Below, piece after piece: positions 9,667 through 20,400 of a stretch of 33,222 nt of DNA. The DNA is from Spirogloea muscicola (lineage: Eukaryota; Streptophyta; Zygnematophyceae; Spirogloeales; Spirogloeaceae). The notes under the pieces are model-generated. The model searched no databases. It saw nothing but the letters and a program-made list of their open reading frames with translations, and had not been told where the DNA came from. The translations under genes were made by a program, and so were the position numbers. Within the stretch, counting starts at the first letter, position 1, and the number at the start of each line of letters is the position of its first letter. The stretch spans positions 363,251 to 396,472 of the forward strand of contig WELB01000044.1 in NCBI GenBank assembly GCA_009602725.1. The letters are read 5' to 3'.

Positions 9667-10026
9667 TGGAGCGACTACAAGGGCCAAAGCCCACGCACGA
9701 CGCCAACCGGCCGCAGACCGTTCGAAGCGCAACGAGGGAAGCCCATCTGAATGTACCTCAACCACCCACAAGACCGTCAAGGTGGGCGCCACTGAAGCGG
9801 TGGTGTGGCGATCGTGGAACGGACGGCCGAAGATCACCAATCCATGGTCAGGTCGACCACTGGGTCGGATGGACGGCTCTGCTAGACAACCCATCTGCCT
9901 AGCCAACCAGCGTAGCCAACGGCGCACCTAGCCAATCGGGCAGCGCTAGGGTTTCACCGCGTCCGGCCCATGTTGGAGCGAGGGGGCTCTGCCAAGCAGT
10001 TCGCTTGGCAAATCTCACCCTCCTGC

Positions 10027-10087
10027 CGCGCCTGCGCCCACCGCGCCTGCGACGACCACGCCTGCGTCTACTCGCGCCTGCGTCCGC
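10027..10087. repeat. About 15-bp tandem repeat, four units
   Basis: Four units begin with CGCCTGCG at intervals of about 15 bases and differ in their second halves. The unit length is a multiple of three, so it could encode a five-residue repeat. No supported ORF surrounds it. Confidence 0.6.
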
Positions 10088-10363
10088 GAGAGCATAGAGC
10101 CCGGCGCCTATGGCGTGCGCGCTTAGTGAGCGTTGTGCGAACCCGCTTGCGAGCAAGAAGTCTTTCCTCTGTGGTGAGCAGCCTCATCATTGTGCTGTTC
10201 TTTGCAAGTCTTACCTTCGGAGTGTTGTGCTCATTGTTTGAGCGCACGTCTTTGCATCAATTGCTTGAGTGCAGCTATTGGCTGCACTGCTTGTTAAATC
10301 ACGAACACAGAAAAGGTGCGGGCTTCAGCCTCAGAAGAATATTGGTGAACCTAGATAGGGCCG

Positions 10364-10425
10364 ATCTTCGGACAGTCTCGTTGACTTATTAAGTAGTACC
10401 AATCTTCGGACGGTCTCGTTGACTT
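10364..10425. repeat. 24-bp direct repeat, 38 bp apart
   Basis: ATCTTCGGACRGTCTCGTTG plus ACTT occurs at 10364-10387 and 10402-10425 with a single mismatch. The spacer is 14 bases. Its function is unknown. It may be part of a transposon end. Confidence 0.7.
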
Positions 10426-10638
10426 GGATACCGGTGACCGAAAACTCAGTAGACAGTGGCAAGTCCATCTTATAGATGCTACTTAGTCAAATTTCGAACG
10501 TTCTGGACTGATGACGGTGCTGTGATATTCGAAGACTTATGACAATGGGTACTGTTGGTTCATTATCAGACTGCCTTTCATGTCAACCCGGTCAAAGTAG
10601 CCAACAACTTCGTTTGGTTTGTGTATCACGTAAACTAG

Positions 10639-10908
10639 CACGTCAGCAATTGCCTTATTCTAGACCTATCGACGTCATCTTGCGTAGACGCCCTCGCGCA
10701 TGACAGGGCCTTTGGCAGTGGCTGGTTGGATCTCCTCCAGCGGCTTGCCCGGCAGGCCATCGAGCGGCGGCCGGGTTTGCCAGGCTTCAATGCTCCCGGC
10801 TCCCTCGCCCAGGTATTTCGTAGGAGGCTGGCGGTCTCGTTTCAGCGCTCTTCGGCTCACGCGGTCCACACGCGCGATGGCCGCGCTATGGCTGCTGCCT
10901 CAGGCTGA
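10639..10908 (+). pseudogene. LINE-like polyprotein C-terminal fragment
   Basis: One frame is open from just after a TAG at 10636 to TGA at 10906-10908. It reads through HDRAFGSGWLDLLQRLARQA and then VFRRRLAVSFQRSSAHAV. This arrangement (a helical linker, then F/RRL-V--QR-A-A) resembles the extreme C-terminus of non-LTR retrotransposon proteins, downstream of the restriction-like nuclease. No nuclease core or reverse transcriptase is attached, and no good start codon is present, so it is a fragment. It lies in the same orientation as the element at 8445-9363 but is not continuous with it. Confidence 0.4.
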
Positions 10909-11554
10909 GTGCCTCTTTTCCTGCTTCGAGTTATTCTGATTTGTTGTTGCTCACTCGTGGTTACGGAGCCTCAAACTCGACAGACTAGAAGAAGCGACAG
11001 ACTAGCTGCCGGAAAGCTATTACCCTGACGATAGCCAGACGCTGCAGCGAGAGCACGGCCAGCACGCAGATGCAAGGCGTGGGCCATGGACCGCTGAAGG
11101 GAGACTGACAAACGCATGTGATATACTTGGGCCCACGAGCCGGCGGCGTTGAAGTCAGCCGGCTCACCGTGCCCACTTTGCAGTGGGTGATGTACGTCAT
11201 CAGATGTGCTTGCCTATGTACTTGGCCATGTTGGCCTTCGTTTGTTCCAAATACACGAAAATCTACTTGGGCCCGGCGCCAGGCGGTCTAGTTGGTGGCA
11301 GAGGATGGTTGATCTTAGTGGATACCCTCTTGCAAATCGAGGTGTTCTGCTCTGCAAATGTATGTAAAGGTATGTGCAGGCTGAGGCAAGTCACCACAGG
11401 TTAGCTCTCTTGTGCATCCTTTGCTGGCCTCTCACAGCCATTGCCTTACATGAAGAAGAGAATTCCCGTGTATTTGAAACTAACAAAGGCCAAATGGCCA
11501 AGTAAAAGGCAAGCACATCTAAAGACGTACAGCACCTATCGCAGATTGACCCGC
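10909..11554. other. Repeat-island spacer, no supported gene
   Basis: Short contradictory ORFs only. One degenerate interspersed-repeat copy lies at 11415-11458. Confidence 0.4.
11415..11458 (+). repeat. Interspersed hairpin repeat, degenerate copy
   Basis: It reads CTTTGCTGGCCTCTCACAGC then CATTGCC. This matches the core of the family at 23097-23246 with substitutions. Only the core is recognisable. Confidence 0.45.
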
Positions 11555-12262
11555 TCATAAACCACTGGTCAATACATATAGGTCCCTAATCGATGCCTGA
11601 ATACTAGATGGCAGATACGAAGCCCTTCTGCCACCAACTAGAGCTCGCCTAGCTATCTGGTGCAAAGCATTATCCTGAGCACGCTGCAAACAGGCCGAGA
11701 TTTGTCGCAGCACGAACGACAGATATGCAGCTGGCAAGCCCATCTCAGCCGGAAACACATCTGCACGTCGTGCATAGCCTACATTGGCAATATTCTGAAG
11801 AAGAGTGTGGATACGAAGACCTAAACAGCCAAAGATGTCGATTGCAGCTGGCAGGAGCTGATCTCATTGGGTGTAATCGAAGTAGAGCTGCAGCTTTCTT
11901 TGTTCTGCACTGCCCACTGCGTCGCCAGCGATGTGCGTCGATGCTGGACCTTCATAAGCCTCCGTATCAATAACATTTACCAAGGCCCGTGGTCCTCCAC
12001 CAGGTTGCACGCCCACAATGTCAAACGTGCGGAAAATCCAGCTGTCCGCTAGTGGACGGGATTGAAGAGCTATTTCTCTTCGCTGTTTCTCCGGATACAT
12101 ATGGGGTTGGAGCGAGAAGGGTTGCATGGGCACGGGACGGGGTATGTGGCTCTGCAGCCGTCGCCTGGCAGGAACGTAACGTTGATGTATGATAATCAGC
12201 TGCCATGAGCTGCCGATCACCTCTGACGGACACAGCGACCAGCTTTGCTTGGCCCGTGGCAC
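11555..12262 (-). pseudogene. Decayed LINE-like nuclease-domain fragment
   Basis: A single minus-strand frame reads from about 12050 to the stop at 11555, broken by one in-frame TGA at 11866-11864 (between FDYTQ and DQLLPAAIDIFG). The block RTFDIVGVQPGGGPRALVNV lines up residue for residue with RRADLVAIPPGGGPRIIADV of the element at 8445-9363. The following GDAVGSAEQRKLQLYF likewise parallels GHAVALTARSKERKY. A C-terminal helical part then reads RRADVFPAEMGLPAAYLSFV and onward. It is therefore a related restriction-like nuclease end of a non-LTR element, in the opposite orientation. One acidic residue of the nuclease block is Asn here (VNV versus ADV). The TGA could come from CGA. The 5' limit is unclear; upstream bases 12050-12262 are open but do not match. 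Confidence 0.55.
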
Positions 12263-12507
12263 CAGCGCTGCGGCGAATGAACCCGAGCCGGTTCAGGCGC
12301 ATGCAGCGGAGTCTGGCACGGATTTACCACAGCCAACGAGCGAGCGCAATGCCCCTGCTGCTTCAGCAATGAAGCTAGTAGTACCAGCATTACCACCCTA
12401 CCCCTGCTGGAAATCTTGCCAATGACAAAGTCTTCCATCAGTGGCCTTCAAGCGACGCCAGCTCTACCCTCCAGGCTCTGGGAGGTCAAGCTGGTGACGG
12501 TATATCT

Positions 12508-12858
12508 TTGCTGCCAATGCGCGCAAAGCAGGTAAGCTCCCCTCCTCTTAGTTGGACGACACAGGCCTGCAGTGGGACATGTTGTTGGCTCCGATCAATG
12601 ACTTTTGCTCATCACTTCTTCATGCGGGAGGATGACCTACTTCCACTCTCGCAGCAGCTCATTCATAGTATCAGGTACTCCTCTAGCCACTTCGGCTACC
12701 AAGTGGAATGTCGCAATGCACTTCATGTTGGGGATGTCCGCTTTGACCTCTTCTTAAATTTGGTGGCTGGCCCATTTCCAGCACCACCTAGTTCGGGTTA
12801 CCACCTGCCACTCGTTGACTTCTGCCACAACCTCTCATGCAAAGTTCATCCAGAGTGA
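12508..12858 (+). pseudogene. Possible further retroelement fragment
   Basis: A plus-strand ORF of about 116 codons ends just before a repeat copy at 12861. Its second half, ALHVGDVRFDLFLNLVAGPF and later HLPLVDFCHN, has the spacing R-x-D-L followed by a hydrophobic strand with D, as in the nuclease domains nearby. The resemblance is weak and the ORF may be spurious. Confidence 0.22.
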
Positions 12859-12860
12859 GG

Positions 12861-12916
12861 CAGGGCTGTGCAAAGCTAATAGCCCAAAAAGAGTGGACAA
12901 GGTCCGAAGGGGCCGG
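12861..12916 (-). repeat. Interspersed hairpin repeat, partial copy (inverted)
   Basis: On the minus strand it reads GGCCCCTTCGGACCTTGTCC then ACTCTTTTTGGGCT and a degenerate hairpin arm ending in CAGCCC. It matches the middle of the copies at 8270-8440 and 23097-23246. It lies about 300 bases upstream of the dioxygenase start. Confidence 0.6.
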
Positions 12917-13086
12917 AGAGGAAATGCTTGGAATGGCAATTTATGATCAATTCAGCTGCATTTCGTAATGGCCCAAGTCGCAATCACGTGTCCAAGTGAT
13001 CGCTGCGACACGCGGAGCAAGCGCAGACTTCCGCGGCTCACGTCAGCGTAGGCGCCACGCCTACTCGCCCGCAGATCACGCCGCAA

Positions 13087-13131
13087 TTCCCGCCGCCGCC
13101 GCCGCCGCCGCAGCCGCCGCCGTCGCCGCAA
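13087..13131. repeat. (GCC)n-rich tract upstream of the dioxygenase
   Basis: An imperfect CCG/GCC run lies about 90-130 bases before the dioxygenase ATG, probably in its 5' UTR or core promoter. Similar runs sit at the starts of other genes in this window. Confidence 0.7.
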
Positions 13132-13220
13132 ATTGAGGCCCACGCGTCCCAGCCCAGCCGGGGCTCCCCGCGGCCTAGCGCCGCTCCCGGGCTGCGCGGC
13201 CGCGCAGCTTGGCGCCGGCC

Positions 13221-16200
13221 ATGGCCACGGCAATTGCCTCCGCCGCATTCGCCACCGCAGCAGGCCCTGTGGCGGCCCCGCTGCTCGCCGGTGCCGCCAN
13301 NNNNNNNNNNNNNNNNNNNNNNNNNNNNNNNNNNNNNNNNNNNNNNNNNNNNNNNNNNNNNNNNNNNNNNNNNNNNNNNNNNNNNNNNNNNNNNNNNNNN
13401 NNNNNNNNNNNNNNNNNNNNNNNNNNNNNNNNNNNNNNNNNNNNNNNNNNNNNNNNNNNNNNNNNNNNNNNNNNGGGCACGACGGGCGGGCCGTCCAGGC
13501 CGGTCGTCGGCGGCGGCCCGCTGGAGTTCGCGCGGCGGCTCGTGGCGCGCAGCGTCGAGGCGGGCCTCACGGCGCTGGCCGACGCTCTGAGCGAGAGCGA
13601 GCCGCTGGCGGACGACGCCGTGCTGCGCGGCAACTGGGCGCCCGTCCCGGAGCTCGCCGGCGGCCCGGCGGCGCTGGAGGTCGTCGCTGGCTCCACCCCG
13701 GCCCGCTTCCCGGCCGGCACGTTCGTCAGGTGGGTGGTGAAGTCGCTACCGTGCTCTGCATCGGACACCCGTGGGATCAATGGCCACCTCAGATCCGAAG
13801 GCCAGGTTCCTTCAAGGGCCGTTACGTTGACCCCGGCTTCTACCTTCACAGAAAGAGCTTTTAGCTAACTCATTCTATGCTTGCTTTGCTTTGCTTCACT
13901 TAGTATTTTCCAAAAGAAGAAGTGCTGAGTCAGGTGTAACGAAACCAGTACCCTTAACCTTTGGTTTTGAAGACCATTGTTCTACCATTGGAACTTTGTC
14001 CCTACCCTCTCTTTTGGTGCAGGCGGTCATGTGCTCTGGCCTCATGGTGTGCAGCGTGGCGTCGTTGCACCTGCTGGCAGGAACGGCCCGAATCCTCGGT
14101 TCCCACCACTCAGCCGCAAGACGCCTCTGGGCAAGGTCGGGTACCACTACTTCGAGGGCGATGGCATGCTGCATGCCACGACCTTCGGCAGCGGCGGCAG
14201 CACCACGTACCTCAACCGCTTCGTGCGTACCGAGGGCCTGCGGCTGGAGGAGGAGCGTGGCGGCCGCATCTACTGGGGCACCTTCGAGGCGGATGGGCCA
14301 GCGCTCCTCGCAGGTGAAGCGCCACCGGAAGCCCTTGGTGGGCTAGCTTCGCCACCTTGGCATCGATTGCCTTCTCATGCGTAAGTCAGCCGGCAGGCAA
14401 GCGAGCGAGCAAGCGGCCCAGAGGCTGAGCCGCATGTGTCGAGGAGGTGTGGTCGCGCAGGCATCCTACTGAACAAGCTGCGGTTTGGCGACGCGGCCAA
14501 GAGCACCTCCAACACACACATTGTCGCGCATCATGGCAAGGCGCTCGCACTCATGGAGGCGCAGGCGCCCGTGCAGGTTTCATTGAAAATCTCTCACTCA
14601 CTTGCCACGGCAGTGCTACGGCCATCATATGCATTTTGCACCGTGCACCAGAGCAGTAGGAGAGAACTTATAAATTGGCTCTTAGTGTATTCGTTATGCT
14701 GTTTGGCTAGGTGACCATGCCCGGGCTGGAGACTGTGGGCCCCGTTACCTTTGGCGGGAAGCTTGACTTTGCCTTCACGGCCCATCCCAAGGTGGACCCC
14801 ATCACAGGTGCAAAGGGCCCTCGCGCTGCTGTCCCCATCTAAGTCGTACTCCTCAGACATTGGAGCTGAGGCTTTTGTCTTGTGTAGCTGGAAGGACATC
14901 ACATGTTGCTGCTGAAGCTGACACTCTGCTGACCTGTTTTGGCAGGGGACATGGTGTTCTTTGGTTACAGCGTCCTGCCGCCGTACTGCACTGTGGGTGT
15001 TGTGTCTAAGGACGGTCGCCTGGTGCACAAGGCGCCACTCGACGTAGGCCGGGCGTCCATGATGCACGACTTTGCCATCACAAGCCGCCACACCATCATC
15101 ATGGACCTGCCGCTGACCATCGACCCCCAGCGTGCCCTCCGAGGCGGCGGCGATCTGATCTCGTTCGACGCAGCTGCGCCCGCCCGCATTGGTGTCATGC
15201 CGCGCTTTGGTGCTGCAGCCTCTGTCAAATGGTTTGATGTCGAGACGTCGTACGTCTTCCACACATTGAACGCGTATGATGGTGAGTGTCTAATTTCACC
15301 TCCTCCCTCCCACTTCTCATCTGGTCGACTTGCTTGCTCCAATATTTAATAACTCAGCAGCTTCACACACCAACCCGCCCCTCTCCAGTTTTCTTTGTTG
15401 CCTACATTTCTTGTTTCTTAAAGGAGGCACTTGCCTGTCAGACAAGCTTTGCAGAATCATGTAAAAGATTGGCGAATGTCACATATGGCACTGGACTGTC
15501 GTGGGCAGATGGCGAGGAGGTTGTGCTGCATGCGTGCCGGCAGATGAAGCCAATGCTGCGACCACCACGGGGCCTCACATGGGAGCAATATCTTGCAGAG
15601 GGTTACATTAACCGGCAGAGCACGTCGTTAACTCATCTGCACGAATGGCGGCTCAACCTGCGCACGGGGGCTGTCAGGGAGCGTGCTCTCACCGAGGGCA
15701 TGTCCTACGAGAATCCCCGTGTGAACGATGCGTATATGGGCCAGAAGAACAAGTGAGCATGCTGTGCCCAGGGCCCAAGTTGTGCCGCATCCTTCTGCCT
15801 GGTGTATCGTCTTGGCTAAGCATTGCCTCTTGATCTGATACATTTCCATGCTGTTCCAACTGTCTGGTGGAGAGTAGGTATGGGTATGCAATTGTTGTAG
15901 ATAGAGGGGCGACAGCACAGGAGGGGCTCCCAACATTTGGGTCACTGGCAAAGTTCCACTTACCACAGGACGCTAGCGATAGCACGCCAGTCAAGGTGGA
16001 GCTGCACAGCCTTGGACCGGGGCGGTGTTGCTCCGAGGCTGTCTTTGTGCCAGCGGAGGGCGCCACTGCTGAGGATGATGGATGGTTGGTGACATATGTA
16101 TTCGACAAGGAGCTTGGAGAGTCAGAGGTAGTCATTGTAGATGCACAGAACATGGGCGGTGCACCTGCTGCTCGTCTTCGGCTGCCACAACGCGTGCCAT

Positions 16201-16244
16201 TTGGCTTCCACGCTAACTTCATACCTGCTGGTTCAGTAGCTTAG
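13221..16244 (+). CDS. Carotenoid cleavage dioxygenase, CCD1-like
   Basis: Seven exons: 13221-13729, 14081-14313, 14461-14576, 14711-14807, 14946-15281, 15509-15752, 15878-16244. They give about 633 aa if the 175-N gap (13300-13474) is correctly sized; the frame agrees on both sides. The family oxidatively cleaves carotenoid or apocarotenoid double bases of the polyene chain to apocarotenoid aldehydes or ketones, using Fe(II) held by four histidines. All four are visible: FTAHPKVDP, MMHDFAIT, VFHTLNAYD and FGFHANF. RNGPNPRF spans the first splice. TIIMDLPL and the GDMVFFGYS region resemble CCD1 more than NCED or CCD4, as recalled. The start ATG (GCCGGCC-ATG-GCC) opens an Ala-rich N-terminus that could be a transit peptide, whereas CCD1 of land plants is usually about 540 aa and cytosolic. 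Substrate and location are undetermined. Confidence 0.88.
13300..13474. other. Assembly gap (175 N)
   Basis: A run of N interrupts exon 1 of the dioxygenase gene within GC-rich, Ala-coding sequence. The true size is unknown, though the stated size preserves the reading frame. Confidence 0.98.
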
Positions 16245-17464
16245 AGCTGAGGGGGCACTTCTGCAAGTCCACAGGGATGACAGAATGGGGATGGCGCAAA
16301 AGCATCCTGCAATAATTGCAGAGCTGACGCACATTAGCAGGCCATGAGACACAAAACAACAGTATCGCAAGTTACATAGGTGTCACAGTGCATTGTCACA
16401 TGGAGATGCTATTGGGTCAAGCAGTGTTGCAGAGAAAGGTGTATAGATCGTTCAAGAGTGTGCATAATATGCTCAGAATGAAATTACGAGTAATTCACTT
16501 CAATATACTCCCAAAGCAGCTAAACAAACCATACACATTTTTTGTAGCTGTTGATAGCATAGAAACGAACAAATTCTTTTCTTCCTTGCAAAGAGGCCTA
16601 CAATGTCTGAATGCCCAAGCAGCGAACAATGTTCTTAGGATATCTTCCACGAGTGCCATGTGGAAGGGTGCTCGCTCAACGAATCAAAGGTACGCTGGGA
16701 ATAGTGGGCTGATGATTCCTGAGAGCTCTTATCGACGGAGTCGTTTGGCACCTCGATGAACATAGAATGTCAAAGGATATCTATCTCACCAAGCGAGTTG
16801 CTCACCATCGGACTTAGAACCGATAAGTAAGCAAGGCTGTAGATTAGCGAGGTTGTTAGGTTCATCATGAGGTCATTGTCAGTGAGCAAGTTAAGCTGCT
16901 ATTCTTCAATGTCTGCTCAAAAGAAAAAGACTGTGACTCGGCTCATTAGTTTAACGTAAGTAAACAATATGCAGGCGTGTTTCGTCTTGAAAATGACAGT
17001 TCTCTCATGTAGTGCAACAGATGTGTTCCTACTCGATAAGACAAATTTTCCATGTACTGCAAAGGTGTTAAGTTTTATTGTGGATGTTAAAGAGCAGTAG
17101 AGCATGCATCCTTGGTAGTGTTCCTGGAAGTGTGTCCTTTACATCAATTAAAAGGTTGCACCTTGAGGTTGCAATGTACATGTAGGTTCATGTGCTGGAG
17201 GATGATGAGGAACTATATTACTTCTTGCAAGAGTCAAGAGAGTGAGAGGACATCGCCAGAACATCACTGTTTGTGATGATCATCGAGTCTACAATTTACA
17301 TGACAGTCAAACCTGTCCTTCTCGACTACTTGAGGCGAAGAAGACACACGGACATAGGGTCCACTACTGTGCCAGGAACTACCTCCATGGAAAGGCCACT
17401 ATGTAGAAACCTAAGCTTACATATGACCACGACACCTATAAGTAATTGCTACCATCTTGTGCAC
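16245..17464. other. Convergent intergenic region
   Basis: The 1.2 kb between the stops of the plus-strand dioxygenase and the minus-strand HSP101 is noticeably more AT-rich than the coding regions. It holds only short ORFs and must contain the two 3' UTRs. No RNA gene or repeat was recognised. Confidence 0.6.
17417..17421 (-). terminator. Possible TGTAA polyadenylation signal of HSP101
   Basis: TGTAA on the minus strand lies 44-48 bases after the HSP101 stop. TGTAA is the usual polyadenylation signal in chlorophyte algae. A second TGTAA occurs about 170 bases after the stop (17294-17298). Five-base matches arise often by chance. Confidence 0.25.
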
Positions 17465-20400
17465 TCAATCGACCATCTCATCTTCCAGGTCTACCCCAGT
17501 GTTGAAGTCCTCCTCAAGCTTTGCCTTCTTCAGAGCCTTCTCTGCCGCCTCCTTGGTGGGCGAGATTAAGTCAGGGCTCTTGCCACCATGCAGGCCGCCG
17601 TTCTTGACCACCCTGAATGATAGCTCGTGATTATGGCCTGCGTCAATGTTCACTGTGGAGTTCTCATCAATGAGACCCTGCACCAGCAGCTTAGACAGCT
17701 GCGTCACCACCTTTTTCTCCAACCATCGTCGGAGTGGCCGAGCACCATACACCTGGAATCAGATTGAGACACAGTCAGTTGCAAGGTACGAGGTACAGCC
17801 ATTGCGTCCTGAAAAAGGATGAGCAAATGGTCCTATCAAGGCAAGACAAATACTTGAGCAATCAGGTAGAAATGATGGTGTTGAGGTTCATTAATCATGC
17901 AAAAGTCAACTACATGAACTTGTCCAGTAGTGACTTGACCCAAAGAGTTGGACTTGGCACTTACAGGATCATATGCCTCCTCCAAGACCAAGTCGAGAGC
18001 CGCATCCGTCACGACCAAGGCAACGCCGTGCTCGATCAGCCGGTTGGCTACTTCCTTCATCTGCATACGCGCAACTTGGCGGAGCTGGTACCGCAGCAGA
18101 GGCTGGAAGATGACGAGCTCATCCAGCCTGTTCAACAGCTCAGGTCTGAAGTGTCGTTGCACCTGCCAGCAGTTGACCAATAGATTTATTAGTAGGAATC
18201 ATAGCCACAACTGACTTGAACAAGGCTGTGTCAAGCTATGTCAAGCTACAAGGGAGCCGCAAGTCTTACTGCGGTATTACAAGCACTGCGCAACTCAGTC
18301 TTCCACGCACATTCACCTACCTCCTGCATGACCTTCTGCTTTGCCACGTCCATGCTGACTTTGCCTTCAAGAGCGCCCAGTAGGTACTCAGCACCTAAGT
18401 TGGAGGTCAAGATAACCACAGTGTTCGAGAAGTCTACTGTCCGGCCAAGACCGTCCGTAAGGCGGCCATCATCAAGGACTTGTAGCAGGATGTTCCAGAT
18501 TGCCTGATGTGCTTTCTCCACTTCATCAAGCAGGATGACACTGTAGGGACGTCTCCTCACAGCTTCAGTAAGTTGTCCTCCTTCTTCGTGTCCAACATAT
18601 CTGCGCACAAGCGGCAAGGAGTTAGCATTTCATCTGCAATCCCACATACGAGAGCAGTCAACAGTTATATTAGTCAGAACGATTGAAAACTTGGTAAGAC
18701 AGGCTCTTGGTGGCGATGTTGCCGGTATGAATCAATCTTGGTAAGATTCAATGTTGCAGTAACTTACCCAGGTGGAGCTCCAATCAACCGAGCGACTGAG
18801 TGTTGCTCCATGTACTCTGTCATATCTATTCTGACAAGCTGGTTCTGGTCGTCAAGTAATTGCTCCGCCAGTGCCTTGGCAAGCTCCGTTTTGCCGACTC
18901 CTGTAGGACCCAGGAACAGGAAGGAGCCAACTGGTTGACCAGGCCGACCTAAGCCAGCACGCGAACGCAAGACTGCCTCAGATACCGCCTGCACCAACAA
19001 ACATCGATGGAAGTCAGCTCTGAGAAAAATTTAAGTAGCAATATTGGAAATAGAACAGAAATACTACCAAAACATCATGCACGACTAAGGCTGAAGGTCG
19101 TGCCAGCTCTTGTGATATCACGAGCTATCTACAAGGGTCAAAGCAGATAGAGAGTAGTCGTCTTGGAAGTTGTTCCTCACCTCCACTGCTTCATTCTGGC
19201 CCACGACTCGCTGATGCAGTCGTTCAGCTAGAGCAAGCAGACGCTCCTTCTCGTCCTGACCCAACCTTGTGACTGGAATGCCTGTCCACTTGCTGACGAC
19301 CTGTATCACAAAGAGATCTTCTACAATTTTAGCTCAAACGTATACTCGCTGCTAATCTACATTGGGCCCACCGGTGCATCCTGAGAATTTTGTTGAGTGT
19401 CTCCATCATCAGAATGGAAAGACATCCTCAGCCTAGGACGTTTTGTTGCTTCTGTTGATCAGGTAGTGGCTAACCTCAGCAATGTGCTCTGGTTTCACCA
19501 CTTCAGTCAGCATAACATCTTCATTAGTAGCCTTTTCCATCCTTTTTATGGCCTCCTCAATCTCAAGGAGTGCTCCATACTTGATATCAGCAACACGAGC
19601 TAGATCCATCCTCCTCTCTGATTCTTGCAGAGATATCAGGAGCTCTTCTCGTCTCTGCTTCAGGCGCCTGAGCTCGTCAATGCGTTGCTTCTCATTTTGA
19701 TATTTGGCCTGAAGAGGCTGCAGCTGCTCCTTCAAGTCAGCGAGCTCCAGGTGCACCTGAGAACCACATCACAGTGCACAGTATCCTGTTAATGTCTGAG
19801 AAAGGACTAACTGAACAATCATCTAAAGTAGGTGGACGTGTACGTGGCAGGATGTGGTGCATACACAAAAGCAGAGCAACAGGCTCTTAAAGTGCGCAAT
19901 CAACAATGCATTTTAAAGGCTGGAAGCTCTTGTAAACACATTTCCTTGTTTATGAGATTCAAGGCATGCCATGTCTTTATAACAGCACATTGACACAGTA
20001 CCTCTTTCAAGCGAGCTTGACTGGCCTTATCTTTCTCCTTTTCTAGAGCATGCAGCTCAACCTCCAGCTGGATACGTCTGCGCTCCAAGTTATCTATCTC
20101 TTCTGGTTGGTTGTCTAGCTGCACTCGCACGTTGGCACATGCCTCATCCACAAGGTCAATGGCCTTGTCTGGTAAATGCCGACCTGCAGCAAATATCTCC
20201 AATTCACTTGAGAATTTGACCGTAACAAGAATGAAAAGGCATGTCCGTATCGGAGTATGCAAAGTTGCTACTGCTGAGATCAATGATGTCAAAGAGCTTA
20301 GCTGATACATGATCTCCTCAGCTTACCTGTGATGTATCTGGCTGATAGCTGCGCTGCAATGACAAGAGCCCTGTCCATGATAAGGACACCATGATGCCCT

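Larger units (their letters stand above)
9667..10638. other. Repeat-island spacer, no supported gene
   Basis: The plus frame from about 9600 to 9929 stays open. It is Asn-rich, then reads VGATEAVVWRSWNGRPKITN, and stops at a TAG. It could be debris of another element, but no domain is recognised. The rest holds only short ORFs and two small repeats (10027-10087 and 10364-10425). Confidence 0.35.

Noticed and set aside
10027-10087. 15-base array as a CRISPR-like locus
   Set aside because: The units are short, imperfect and contiguous without spacers.
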